Shown: positions 17,880 to 26,540, counted from the first letter of the stretch. The stretch is DNA of 64,000 bases from Oscillospiraceae bacterium (GCA_900176545.1 FWXP01000002.1:1-64000); one strand, 5' to 3'. Numbers and translations: made by a program. Notes: generated by a model from the letters alone, not told the origin.

Positions 17880-18464
17880 TTATGCTTTCTTTTTTATCTT
17901 AACGGACTTCATGGGTTCACCCCAGGAGCCCATCGCTCTTCCTTCGTAGCTCAGGTATGTCTTGGCTGTTGTCCTGACGGGGGCGATGCGGGCGAGCTTT
18001 TGCTCTACCGTCTCATCTGAAGAGAGGGATTCATCCTGAAGGACATTTCTTATCTTGCATAAGATGACATCTCCGTCTTTCTTGGGGATCATGTCTGTTA
18101 CCTCCAACTCGAAATTGACGGGAGAGCTGTTAAGTATCGGCACATCCAATACCTCACCCTTGCCGATATCAAGATCTATCTTCATCTTATCGGGATCGCT
18201 GCCGTTCGTGCAGCCGAGATAGTCGGCTATGGGGAGGAGTGCTTCCGTAACGAGATTGGCGGAAAATACTTTATTGCGCTTGATATTCTGCTTTGTAAGC
18301 TTGTCGCCGCCTATGGCGCACATGACTCCCATCTCGCCGTCCCAGATGTAGCTGAACCAGCAGAAGAGACCGAAGTCGGGAGATCCGTTCTCATCGTAGG
18401 TCCCGTAGAGAAACAATGTCTGCGGACAATAATCGTTATTAGGCTTCAAGCTTATCTTTCCCAT
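17880..18464 (-). CDS. Flavin reductase-like / flavoredoxin-family FMN-binding protein
   Basis: A 194-residue protein with the flavin reductase-like split-barrel pattern: LFLYGTYDENGSPDFGLFCW near the start, then AIGGDKLTKQNIKRNKVFSANLV, which corresponds to the FMN-binding loop and helix, and the family's central FELEVTD strand. Members bind FMN and pass electrons from NAD(P)H or act as electron carriers in anaerobes. It opens the operon with three orphan genes; a GGAGG ribosome site lies 8 bases ahead of its start. Electron donor and acceptor cannot be told from sequence. Confidence 0.75.
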   Translation of the reverse strand: MGKISLKPNNDYCPQTLFLYGTYDENGSPDFGLFCWFSYIWDGEMGVMCAIGGDKLTKQNIKRNKVFSANLVTEALLPIADYLGCTNGSDPDKMKIDLDIGKGEVLDVPILNSSPVNFELEVTDMIPKKDGDVILCKIRNVLQDESLSSDETVEQKLARIAPVRTTAKTYLSYEGRAMGSWGEPMKSVKIKKKA

Positions 18465-18570
18465 AAGAAGGCACCTCCGGCTGATGATCTGCTCTTATTT
18501 TATCTGATATTCCTAATGATCAGCTTCCGTTTTGTATCAGATGACCAAAAAAATCATTGATTTTTCCACA

Positions 18571-18597
18571 TTGTCAAAAAACGTTGTGTTGTATAAT
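18571..18597 (+). promoter_or_regulatory. Sigma-70-type promoter of the zinc-ribbon repeat protein
   Basis: TTGTCA (18571-18576) and a perfect TATAAT (18592-18597) are separated by 15 bases, slightly short of the ideal 17. They lie about 70 bases ahead of the start at 18670. Confidence 0.5.
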
Positions 18598-18669
18598 TAT
18601 TTTGACGAAATTCATTTTTGTCATAGAAAAAGAAATGTTATCAGGATCGACCGATCAGGGAGGTACATT

Positions 18670-19713
18670 ATGTTCTGTATGTTTTGTGGGTATGAACTGC
18701 CCTTAGGAGCACAGTACTGCAAGAGGTGTTGTATCCCGCCTAAGACCAAGGAAGCTCCCAAGGCAGCAGCTGCCGCTAAGGAAGCCGCACCGGTCAAGGT
18801 TGCTGCACCTGTAGAAGAAGCTGCTCCCGCCAAGGAAGTTGCATCCGTAAAGGAAGATGCTCCTGCTAAGACGGCAGTAAGGACATCCGCAAGGGCGTCT
18901 TCTGCGGCTAAGACTACAACAAGGAAGACAGCTCCTGCTAAGGCTAAGATAATAACGGAAGAAGCAGAGGACTCCACGGCATTCCTTCGTATGGATGCTA
19001 AGGGCACTATGAGCGATATGGGATCTATGGGCTCCATGAGTTCTCTGGGTTCTATGGAATCTCTCGGATCGATGGAAACATCCGGTTCTCTGGGTTCATT
19101 AGGATCTCTTGGTTCATCCGAGACACTACCTTCGGGCTCTGACGGTTATTATTCATCAGGTTCACTCGGTTCCGGCGAGGTATTGCCTTCAGATTCCGAG
19201 AGCTCCGGCAGGTACTATTCTTCCGACTCCAAGGAAGTATTGGGTCACAGGAATGACAGTACCGATCACTTCAAGAATATGGGGCTTGGAGTTCCTTCTT
19301 CCGCTTCCGGATTCGGAGGTACTAACCCCTTTAAGCCCATCAAGAACGAAGAGCAGGATAATGCTCCTTCCTCTGATGCAGGTGTAAGTCCTTTCGCGCC
19401 TCTTGGTTCGAACAAGGTATCCGTTACACCTGCAGCTCCTGCAGCTCCCGCTGCTCCCGAGCCTGCGGCCGTAAATAACTATTCCGGTCCGTTCAAGCCC
19501 ATCCAGCAGAAGGAAGAAAAGCCTGCAAAGGCAGCAGCTCCCGCTCAGTCCGCGCAGCCTTTCGCAAGAGGTCCTTTTGTTCCGTTGCAGCAGGAAGTTA
19601 CTTACGATGACGATCTCGAAGATGCTCCTGCTTCCAACATGTTCGGAGGCGGTCCCTTCGCGCCCCTCGGCGCAGCTAATTCGGTTCAGAGTCCGTTCAA
19701 GCCTTTGAGCTGA
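18670..19713 (+). CDS. Disordered zinc-ribbon protein with PFxPL/I repeats
   Basis: The 347-residue protein starts with a zinc ribbon (CMFCG and YCKRC, residues 3-19). Residues 20-100 are Ala/Pro/Lys-rich, 113-160 are a Gly-Ser-Leu/Met repeat, and the last ~130 residues carry six copies of a short motif PF[KAV]P[LI] (first at 220-224, last at the C-terminus). It lacks membrane helices and most of it should be disordered. The motif copies look like docking sites for a partner. Zinc-ribbon heads of this kind normally precede membrane or FHA domains; here none follows. Start chosen by AGGGAGG 7 bases before the ATG. A terminator follows. Confidence 0.6.
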   Translation: MFCMFCGYELPLGAQYCKRCCIPPKTKEAPKAAAAAKEAAPVKVAAPVEEAAPAKEVASVKEDAPAKTAVRTSARASSAAKTTTRKTAPAKAKIITEEAEDSTAFLRMDAKGTMSDMGSMGSMSSLGSMESLGSMETSGSLGSLGSLGSSETLPSGSDGYYSSGSLGSGEVLPSDSESSGRYYSSDSKEVLGHRNDSTDHFKNMGLGVPSSASGFGGTNPFKPIKNEEQDNAPSSDAGVSPFAPLGSNKVSVTPAAPAAPAAPEPAAVNNYSGPFKPIQQKEEKPAKAAAPAQSAQPFARGPFVPLQQEVTYDDDLEDAPASNMFGGGPFAPLGAANSVQSPFKPLS

Positions 19714-19740
19714 TCTCATATAAAGAAGAGTGTTATAAGA

Positions 19741-19770
19741 AGGGAGGTGTCTATACCAAGACATCTCCCT
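19741..19770 (+). terminator. Terminator after the PFxPL repeat protein
   Basis: An 11-bp stem (AGGGAGGTGTC / GACATCTCCCT, one G-U pair) with an 8-base loop, followed by TTGTTTTGT. A clear intrinsic terminator 27 bases after the stop. Confidence 0.85.
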
Positions 19771-19815
19771 TTGTTTTGTCCCTTAATGAGATTTTTTGTT
19801 ACCATTAGAAAAAGT

Positions 19816-19841
19816 TGAAAGATTACCTTCCGTTTCTCGTC
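19816..19841 (+). promoter_or_regulatory. Probable ECF-type promoter, autoregulating the sigma factor gene
   Basis: TGAAAG (19816-19821), 16 bases, then CGTC (19838-19841) fits the TGAAAC-N16-CGTA type of SigW-like ECF promoters. It lies 34 bases before the sigma factor ATG. The region also contains a 9-bp inverted repeat (TTTCTCGTC 19833-19841 / GACGAGAAA 19855-19863) that ends in the AAAGGAG ribosome site. Confidence 0.5.
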
Positions 19842-19874
19842 TTAATAGGTGAGAGACGAGAAAGGAGCTGACAA

Positions 19875-20429
19875 ATGGATGATAGTAGGATAATCGATCT
19901 GTTCTTAGAGCGCTCGGAGCAGGCGATTAAAGAATTATCTGCCAAATACGGAAAACTTGCGCAAGTTGTCTGCGCGAACATATTGAGGAATGAATCGGAT
20001 GCTGAAGAATGCGTCAACGATTCGCTCCTTAATACCTGGAATGCCATTCCTCCCGCAAAGCCCGTTTCCCTGAGTGCATTCTTTATCGACATCGCCCGTA
20101 AGAAGGCGCTTGATCGATATCGATATAACAGTGCAGAACGACGAAACAGTAATTACGAGGTCGCACTGGATGAACTGGAAGAATGTCTGAAGGGAGAAGG
20201 AACGCCTTCGGAGGAATGTGAAGCCAAGGCCCTGACGGAAGCGATAGACCGCTTTCTCGGGAAGCTTAAGAAGCAGGACAGGATAATGTTCGTAAGCAGA
20301 TATTATCTCTCGGATCCGATCCCTGTCATAGCAAGGAATACGGGTCTTAAAGAGTCAGTCGTATCGGTTCGCTTACATCGTACTCGAGAAAAACTTCGAA
20401 CTTATCTTAGAAAGGAGGATCTGATATGA
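19875..20429 (+). CDS. ECF-type RNA polymerase sigma factor
   Basis: The 184-residue protein has region 2 near residues 20-85 (core-binding and -10 recognition, with NESDAEECVNDSLLNTWNAIPP) and region 4 near 125-180 (a helix-turn-helix in IPVIARNTGLKESVVSVRLHRTREKL). The size and domain pair are those of extracytoplasmic-function sigma factors. The gene overlaps the next one by 4 bases (ATGA), and that gene encodes a single-pass membrane protein that probably holds it inactive. An ECF-like promoter upstream suggests positive autoregulation. The signal is unknown. Confidence 0.9.
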   Translation: MDDSRIIDLFLERSEQAIKELSAKYGKLAQVVCANILRNESDAEECVNDSLLNTWNAIPPAKPVSLSAFFIDIARKKALDRYRYNSAERRNSNYEVALDELEECLKGEGTPSEECEAKALTEAIDRFLGKLKKQDRIMFVSRYYLSDPIPVIARNTGLKESVVSVRLHRTREKLRTYLRKEDLI

Positions 20430-21238
20430 AAAGAGAAGTTATTTCGGAAGCTTTGAACAATATCTCCGAGGAGTACAGAGCAGAGGCGCTCGAAATGCAT
20501 AGTCTTGAAGTAGTATCAGGACCCGGAAATATGAAAAAGAAGATCGTTACGATAATCCTGGCGGCGGCCATAACGGCAGCACTCGGAGCAACGGCATATG
20601 CCGCACTTACCGGCATGACTTCAAGGAACGGAGAGCCCGAAGAGACTCTCGTTAATGAGATCCCTGCCTATACTTGTGATGTAACAGAGGAAGATGAAGA
20701 CGGTAATCAGATACAGACTACCTTCTATCAGGATGCTCAGACTTTAACTTACGAAGATATATCCAAGGTATTTACTTTTGACGGCCGCGAGTCCTGTAAT
20801 GAGATCCAATTTATGGCGTCGTATCTGCCCGAAGGTTATACGGTCAACTGGGGACCTGCAGGCGAGTGGACAGACGTTGCGCAGGGTGATTACAATATGG
20901 GTGAGAGATGCTATAACATCAAAGTATATTATGCTTCACAGTTCGGCCCTGACGGAAGTCTGTTCTCACAGGATGTTTTCGATTCTGAAGAAGTAATAGA
21001 AGACGGTGACTTTATCATCTACAAGTTATCCGGAACAGTCTACGGAAGCGACATCCCCGTGTTCTTTTACCTGATGTATAACACTGCGGAGGGATATCTT
21101 ATCGAGATCGATTCCACAGAGAGCATGGAGGTCTGTGAGAATATCGCAGCAGGTCTTGAGATAAGGACCACAGGCGGTGTCGTTAATTACGATCCCAACG
21201 AATCACATGATATATACCTTTGCACAGGTATAGGCTGA
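20426..21238 (+). CDS. Membrane protein, probable anti-sigma partner (DUF4367-like)
   Basis: The 270-residue protein has a short cytosolic N-terminus (~35 residues), one membrane helix at about 37-60 (KKKIVTIILAAAITAALGA), and a 210-residue extracytoplasmic domain. That domain contains PEGYTV and VYYASQ strands with an IYKLSG turn, like DUF4367 domains found next to clostridial sigma factors. The cytosolic part is short for sigma binding but begins EALNNISEEYRAEAL, a helix typical of such partners. Translational coupling to the sigma gene supports a regulatory role. The anti-sigma assignment is by context. Confidence 0.6.
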   Translation: MKREVISEALNNISEEYRAEALEMHSLEVVSGPGNMKKKIVTIILAAAITAALGATAYAALTGMTSRNGEPEETLVNEIPAYTCDVTEEDEDGNQIQTTFYQDAQTLTYEDISKVFTFDGRESCNEIQFMASYLPEGYTVNWGPAGEWTDVAQGDYNMGERCYNIKVYYASQFGPDGSLFSQDVFDSEEVIEDGDFIIYKLSGTVYGSDIPVFFYLMYNTAEGYLIEIDSTESMEVCENIAAGLEIRTTGGVVNYDPNESHDIYLCTGIG

Positions 21239-21268
21239 TAACTGTTAATTGTTAGCGGCTATAAGGGG

Positions 21269-21290
21269 AGACTGCCTTTGAAGGCAGTCT
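21269..21290 (+). terminator. Terminator of the ECF operon
   Basis: An 8-bp stem (AGACTGCC / GGCAGTCT) with a 6-base loop, followed by TTCTTT, 30 bases after the stop. Confidence 0.85.
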
Positions 21291-21354
21291 TTCTTTATGT
21301 GTTCTTCGTACTTGGTTTATAATCTTATGTATCCGATGGCTTTAGGAGGATCAC

Positions 21355-21723
21355 ATGAAGAAGTGGTATGACGAAGAATACGAATTCACGGTTGAAGTAA
21401 CGGGTTTTCTTCACGGAGACCATACTGAGAGATATTGCCGTAACGGAGAAGAGATCGGCGATACATACAGATGTACTTACGGATGTCCCGTCAATAAGGA
21501 CGGCTACGGTATATGCTCCAAGACCATGATGATGCTCTATCCTCTGATGGAGGCGGTAAGGAGCGGAGGAGACCTCATGAACCTCGGAGGGGACGGAAAG
21601 TATACGAAGACAGTCGTGTGTCCTGACGGATGCGTGATATTTAAGCTGACGGCAACGCCCCTCGGTAATGAGAACTTCCACAAGGGCGGATTCTGGGATT
21701 ATCCGGACGAGACCGTTAAGTGA
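21355..21723 (+). CDS. TIGR04076-family protein
   Basis: A 122-residue cytosolic protein of the small conserved clostridial family TIGR04076: an EFTVEVTGF start, a CPVNKDGYGIC block, LMEAVRSGGDL, and a final CPDGCVIFKL. It contains six cysteines, several in CxxxC-type spacings, suggesting metal or redox chemistry; its function is not established. A GGAGG site precedes the ATG at 21355. The PfkB kinase starts 17 bases downstream, so the two may be co-transcribed. Confidence 0.7.
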   Translation: MKKWYDEEYEFTVEVTGFLHGDHTERYCRNGEEIGDTYRCTYGCPVNKDGYGICSKTMMMLYPLMEAVRSGGDLMNLGGDGKYTKTVVCPDGCVIFKLTATPLGNENFHKGGFWDYPDETVK

Positions 21724-21740
21724 GATATGAGGTGGAGAAG

Positions 21741-22706
21741 ATGACTGATATAGTGGCCCTTGGTGAAGTACTGATAGATTTTACGGAGTGCGGCAGGAGC
21801 AGCGACGGGATGAAGATCTTTGAGCAAAATCCCGGAGGGGCTCCTGCCAATATGCTGACCGCAGCAAGCCACATGGGATGTTCTACTGCATTTATCGGCA
21901 AGGTCGGCGACGATATGCACGGGCATTTCCTTGCAGATACATTAAGCCGTGAAGGTATCGATACGAGCGGAATGGTAACAGATAAGACGTGCTTCACGAC
22001 TCTTGCCTTTGTAGGCCTTGATGAGAACGGAGAAAGAAGCTTCTCTTTTGCCAGAAAGCCCGGTGCGGACACGATGCTTCGAAAGGAAGAATTAAGAGAG
22101 GATCTTATATCTTCCTGCAAAGTGTTCCACTTCGGTTCCTTATCGCTTACGGATGAGCCTGCCCGCAGTGCGACCTTCTACGCTGTAGATATCGCAAGAA
22201 AGGGAGGAGCCGTTATATCTTATGATCCTAATTTCCGTGCCGCTCTCTGGCCTGACGAGAAGACCGCGGTCTCCCGTATGAAGGAAATGCTGCCTCTTGC
22301 CGACATGGTAAAGGTATCGGACGAAGAGAGCCTACTCCTTACAGGCTGTACTTCCTATGAGGAAGCTGCAGACAGCATCCTTTCCATGGGACCGTCATTT
22401 GTTGCCGTAACTCTCGGCAGCCGGGGTGTGCTTATCTCCCGGAAGGGCACAAAGGAATATATAGATGCATTTAAGACAGAGAGCGTAGATACTACCGGTG
22501 CAGGGGATTCGTTCTGGGGAGGATTTATGAGCAGTTTCCTTTCGTTGAAAGTCCCGGTGGATGATGCTTCGTGGGAGGATCTCAAGAAATGTGCCGTGAC
22601 AGGTAATGCCGTAGCAGCTCTTTGTGTTCAAAAAAGGGGTGGTATGCCTTCGATCCCGCTCAAGGAAGAAGTGGTTTCTCTTCTTTCTAAAGAAGAATAT
22701 GTTTAA
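21741..22706 (+). CDS. PfkB-family carbohydrate kinase (fructokinase-like)
   Basis: The 321-residue protein begins IVALGEVLIDFTE, the N-terminal ribokinase-family strand. It has GGAPANMLTAA and GKVGDDMHGHF sugar-binding loops and the C-terminal signature DTTGAGDSFWGG with catalytic base Asp256. The FTE start and GGAPAN form are those of fructokinases and related ketose kinases. It phosphorylates a sugar with ATP in the cytosol. ATG at 21741 is chosen for its GGTGGAG ribosome site; the frame is open for seven codons further up. No sugar transporter is adjacent. Confidence 0.85.
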   Translation: MTDIVALGEVLIDFTECGRSSDGMKIFEQNPGGAPANMLTAASHMGCSTAFIGKVGDDMHGHFLADTLSREGIDTSGMVTDKTCFTTLAFVGLDENGERSFSFARKPGADTMLRKEELREDLISSCKVFHFGSLSLTDEPARSATFYAVDIARKGGAVISYDPNFRAALWPDEKTAVSRMKEMLPLADMVKVSDEESLLLTGCTSYEEAADSILSMGPSFVAVTLGSRGVLISRKGTKEYIDAFKTESVDTTGAGDSFWGGFMSSFLSLKVPVDDASWEDLKKCAVTGNAVAALCVQKRGGMPSIPLKEEVVSLLSKEEYV

Positions 22707-22949
22707 AATAATACTTTTTTGCTGTAACATTGTTCAAAATGTAGCAATCTTGCGAAGGAATTGTGAAGAACAAGTGATTTTTCTGAGCGCCAGAGGGCAA
22801 CATGTCATATTATGGAGCCCGATTTTATGCGATTTATGGACAATTAACGAATTGTTCACAAATTGTTACCATTTTTATAACAGTTCGACTATAATGTGTA
22901 TTGGTTGACTTATTACCGGACGTACTATGGATAGCGTAGGAGGCTTTTA
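22707..22949 (+). promoter_or_regulatory. 243-base promoter region of the first HerA-like gene
   Basis: A perfect TATAAT lies at 22890-22895 with TTACCA (22866-22871) 18 bases upstream. Just before this are a palindrome ACAATT-AACG-AATTGT and a repeated AATTGTTnACC, which may bind a regulator. An AGGAGG-like ribosome site (GTAGGAGGC) stands before the ATG at 22950. No terminator for the PfkB gene was found here. Confidence 0.5.
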
Positions 22950-24536
22950 ATGACACTTGAAGAACTATACAAAGGCGCAAAACCCAAGGATTACTTCCTG
23001 GGAAAGATAACACAGGTCTACAGGGGCAGTAGTATCGCTACGATCGAGAACCATGACCTGATGGCTGACAGGAGCAAGTTTGACCTGTCTTTCCGTCCCA
23101 ACACGATCAATTATTTTGTTGTCATCGAGTCTGCTCTGGGATTATTCCTTGGAGAAGTATTTGAGAACAAGGAGTTCAAGAACGGATCCGAAGATGTACA
23201 CGAGCTCTGCCTTAACACGGCAGCTTTCATGGGTACCGACGATAAGAGATTCGTTCTTTCCGGCTTCAAGACGCTCGGTCTCGGAGACAGTGTCTATCTC
23301 GCAACGGATGATATCTACAAGCTCTTCGTTCAGTCCCTTGAGCTTTCTGTTACAGATGAGAAGCCTCTTCCTACATTTGCAACATATATAGATAGAACCG
23401 AGGCAGACGTTCAGCTCACGCCCAGTACTATCTTCAACCGTCACGTAATGTGTATCGGTTCTACTAACAGCGGTAAGTCTACAACTGGTCTTGCCATCCT
23501 CGACAAGCTCATCTCCACAAAGAAGAAGGCTCTTATCATCGACCCTACGGGTGAGTACAGAGATGCTTTCACGAACGATGAGATCACAAAGCTCACACTT
23601 GGTGTAGATACTACGATCTCTCCCAGTAAGATCACGATGGATCAGTGGGAGAAGCTCTTCGAGACACAGAGTGCCAGCCAGGGTGCCGTTCTTTCAGAGG
23701 CTATCACATCCCTTCGTTACATGAAGAAGGTCGGTGACGATTCCTACTACCTCAAGGTCGGTGCGAGCATCGATGAGGTTCAGGAGAATCTCGCATCCGT
23801 TACACATCAGGATACTGACTTCAATATCGAGCTCCTTCCCGAGCAGATCCAGGCTGAGTCAGTATGTGAGCCTGACAGAGACAATAACTACAACTTCAGA
23901 TATTGCTACGATTCACTTAAGGCAAACTCAAATGCATCTCTTATCCAGAAGATCCAGTATCAGATGGCTAACACCAAGTTCCTGCAGTTCTTCTCCAACG
24001 ATCCCGAGATGTACAACCTCCTCGATGTGATCGACGAGTTTGTTCGCCTTCCCGGTGAGAGCCTTTACATCGATACATCAGCTCTCGGTACTTCCGAAGG
24101 TATCGGTGGAATGGTAGTAGACCTTGTAAGTAATTTCGTTATCTCCAGAGATGAGATCTGCCCCTTCGTATTCTTCATCGATGAGGTACACAGGTATGCT
24201 AAGTCCAGATATTCCGATAAGGAGTTCCACGGCGGACTTACCATCCTTGCAAGAGAGGGACGTAAGAAGGGTATCTTCCTTTACCTTACAACTCAGAACC
24301 CTAAGGACGTATCACCCGTACTCTTCGGTCAGATCGGTACGATGTTCATCCACAGGCTCATGCTCAGCGATGAGATCCAGGCAGTCGAGAACCATCTTGA
24401 TGATTACGGCATGAAGCACATCAGGAAGCTCAATCAGGGTGAGGTCATCCTTACATCCGTAAACCTCCTGAGCAATATGTTCATCAAGATCCATAAGTGC
24501 GACAGGACACAGTACAACACCACACCTCTTCTCTGA
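22950..24536 (+). CDS. HerA-like (DUF87) hexameric ATPase, copy 1
   Basis: The 528-residue protein has an N-terminal HAS-barrel-like beta domain (GKITQVYRGSSIATIENHD) and a RecA-type DUF87 ATPase core with Walker A GSTNSGKS (170-177), Walker B FFIDEVHRYA (Asp411, Glu412) and a sensor stretch LTTQNPKDVSP. The C-terminal IGTMFIHRL fits the VirD4/HerA group of DNA pumps. Partners are usually NurA, SIR2 or other nucleases; none is encoded within several kb here. A paralogue follows after a terminator. The role could be DNA translocation in repair or defence. Confidence 0.75.
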   Translation: MTLEELYKGAKPKDYFLGKITQVYRGSSIATIENHDLMADRSKFDLSFRPNTINYFVVIESALGLFLGEVFENKEFKNGSEDVHELCLNTAAFMGTDDKRFVLSGFKTLGLGDSVYLATDDIYKLFVQSLELSVTDEKPLPTFATYIDRTEADVQLTPSTIFNRHVMCIGSTNSGKSTTGLAILDKLISTKKKALIIDPTGEYRDAFTNDEITKLTLGVDTTISPSKITMDQWEKLFETQSASQGAVLSEAITSLRYMKKVGDDSYYLKVGASIDEVQENLASVTHQDTDFNIELLPEQIQAESVCEPDRDNNYNFRYCYDSLKANSNASLIQKIQYQMANTKFLQFFSNDPEMYNLLDVIDEFVRLPGESLYIDTSALGTSEGIGGMVVDLVSNFVISRDEICPFVFFIDEVHRYAKSRYSDKEFHGGLTILAREGRKKGIFLYLTTQNPKDVSPVLFGQIGTMFIHRLMLSDEIQAVENHLDDYGMKHIRKLNQGEVILTSVNLLSNMFIKIHKCDRTQYNTTPLL

Positions 24537-24559
24537 TACGAGGTTAAATAGTTATCACA

Positions 24560-24587
24560 ATACCCGGGATCTTCTGATCCCGGGTAT
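24560..24587 (+). terminator. Terminator between the two HerA-like genes
   Basis: A perfect 12-bp stem (ATACCCGGGATC / GATCCCGGGTAT) with a 4-base loop and a TTTT run. It separates the tandem paralogues into two transcription units. Confidence 0.9.
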
Positions 24588-24746
24588 TTTTATGCCTTCG
24601 GGAAATAATGACCAATTTGAAAACGCAAAAGTAAAATGTTCTTGCATTCTTAACTGATTGGTTACCGATTCTTATTACGGCGCTCCCATAATGGAATTAG
24701 GTCTGTGACGGACCTCGATGTACAAATAATGAACGGGGAGGCTAAT

Positions 24747-26369
24747 ATGACACTTGAATCATTGTACGAGGGACTGAACCCTCAGGATTTCTATTTGGGA
24801 AAGATCACACAGGTTTACAGAAGCAATTGTATCGCACAGATCGATAACCCGGCGGTGATGTCGGACAGGGAAAGATTCAACAAGTCGTTCCTTCCCAACA
24901 CGATCAACTACTTCGTTATCATCGAATCGACATTGGGATTGTTCCTCGGTGAAGTATTCGAGAACAAAGCTTCAAGAAAGAACATCTTCGAACTGACATC
25001 GATGTTCGAGGATGAGAAGCCCAGCGATTACCATGAGATCGTTATCGATACCGTAGCGCTGATGCCGCCTGAGGCAGATAAGTTCAATCTCGCGGGCTTT
25101 AGTACAATCGGTATCACGGATAAGGTATATTTCGCGACAGACGCCGTATATAAGCTCTTTATGCGTTCCCTGGAGTTCACTGCAGAGAACGAGGAGCCGC
25201 TGCCCGCTTTCGCGACATATCTTAACAGGTCCCAGGCTGATGTGTGCTTAAGACCCAGTACGCTCTTTAACAGACACCTTATGTGTATAGGTGCTACCAA
25301 CAGCGGTAAGTCTACGACTGCACTTGCTATCCTGGATAAGCTCGTGTCATCGGGCAGGAAAGCTCTTATCATCGATCCTACGGGTGAGTACAGAAATGCT
25401 TTCTCTGACAGCGAGATCAGGAAGATGACGCTTGGTGTGGATACTACTATCTCTCCCGGCAAGATCTCCATGGAACAGTGGGAGAAGCTCTTCGAGACAG
25501 AGAACAGCAGCCAGGGTGCGGTATTGTCCGAGGCTATTACGTCCCTTCGCTACATGAAGAAAACAGGACAGGACGAGTACTATATCAAGGTCGGTGAGAA
25601 CATAGACGAAGTCCAGGAGAACCTTGCTTCCGTATCCAAGGACGACACGGATTTCAACCTCGATCTTCTTCCCGAGCAGATCCAGGCTGAGTCCGTATGC
25701 GAGCCTGACCGTGACAATAACTACAACTTCAGATATCGCTACGATTCCCTGAAGGCGAACAATAATGCGTCACTTATCCAGAAGATACAGTATCAGATGA
25801 CCAACACCAAGTTCCTGCAGTTCTTCTCCAATGATCCCGAGATGAACAATCTCCTGGATGTCATCGACGAGTTCGTCCATACACCCGATGAGAGCCTATA
25901 TATAGATACATCGTCTCTCGGTGCTTCAGAAGGTATCGGCGGAATGGTAGTAGACCTTGTAAGTACCTTCGTCATCTCGAGAGATAATATCTATCCTTTC
26001 GTATACTTTATCGACGAGGTTCACAGATATGCCAAGTCCAGATATTCCGACAAGGAATACCACGGCGGTCTGACACTCCTTGCAAGAGAGGGAAGAAAAA
26101 AGGGCATCTTCCTTTACCTTACGACGCAGAACCCCAAGGATGTATCTCCTATCCTCTTCGGTCAGATAGGTACGATGCTGATCCACAGGCTCATGTTAAA
26201 CGACGAGATACGTGCAGTAGAGAGCCATCTGGACGATTACGCGCTGAAGCATGTCAGAAAGCTCAATCAGGGCGAGGTCATCCTCACCAGCGTAAACCTT
26301 CTTCACAACATGTTCATCCATGTCAAGAAGAGCGAGAGGACGCAGTACAACGATACACCGCTCCTTTAA
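24747..26369 (+). CDS. HerA-like (DUF87) hexameric ATPase, copy 2
   Basis: A 540-residue paralogue of the preceding gene, close to identical in the core (EQIQAESVCEPDRDNNYNFR is shared exactly) but more divergent in the first 150 residues, with ~12 extra residues after VFENKA. Walker A GATNSGKS is at 182-189 and Walker B FIDEVHRYA has Asp423 and Glu424. The start at 24747 (GGGGAGG ribosome site, 7 bases ahead) aligns with copy 1; the frame is open to 24705 but those residues do not match. It has its own terminator. The pair may form mixed hexamers or serve different partners. Confidence 0.75.
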   Translation: MTLESLYEGLNPQDFYLGKITQVYRSNCIAQIDNPAVMSDRERFNKSFLPNTINYFVIIESTLGLFLGEVFENKASRKNIFELTSMFEDEKPSDYHEIVIDTVALMPPEADKFNLAGFSTIGITDKVYFATDAVYKLFMRSLEFTAENEEPLPAFATYLNRSQADVCLRPSTLFNRHLMCIGATNSGKSTTALAILDKLVSSGRKALIIDPTGEYRNAFSDSEIRKMTLGVDTTISPGKISMEQWEKLFETENSSQGAVLSEAITSLRYMKKTGQDEYYIKVGENIDEVQENLASVSKDDTDFNLDLLPEQIQAESVCEPDRDNNYNFRYRYDSLKANNNASLIQKIQYQMTNTKFLQFFSNDPEMNNLLDVIDEFVHTPDESLYIDTSSLGASEGIGGMVVDLVSTFVISRDNIYPFVYFIDEVHRYAKSRYSDKEYHGGLTLLAREGRKKGIFLYLTTQNPKDVSPILFGQIGTMLIHRLMLNDEIRAVESHLDDYALKHVRKLNQGEVILTSVNLLHNMFIHVKKSERTQYNDTPLL

Positions 26370-26400
26370 AGATCGGAAGTTACGTATATCTCTTTTGGGG

Positions 26401-26424
26401 CAACCGGGATCATCATCCCGGTTG
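26401..26424 (+). terminator. Terminator of the second HerA-like gene
   Basis: A perfect 10-bp stem (CAACCGGGAT / ATCCCGGTTG) with a 4-base loop, followed by TCTTGTT, 31 bases after the stop. Confidence 0.85.
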
Positions 26425-26540
26425 TCTTGTTATCCGGAAGAATTTCACATGACAGCCTCATAAGAATGAAGGGTTTTGTCCTGCGGGTATATCTAATACA
26501 ATATGTGTATCGAATGTGCATGGAAAAGGAGAAGATGTTC

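Noticed and set aside
19000-19120. Possible DNA tandem repeat or CRISPR-like array in the Gly-Ser-Leu coding region
   Set aside because: The repeat units are short, imperfect and in frame; they encode a low-complexity protein linker, and no spacers or cas genes are present.
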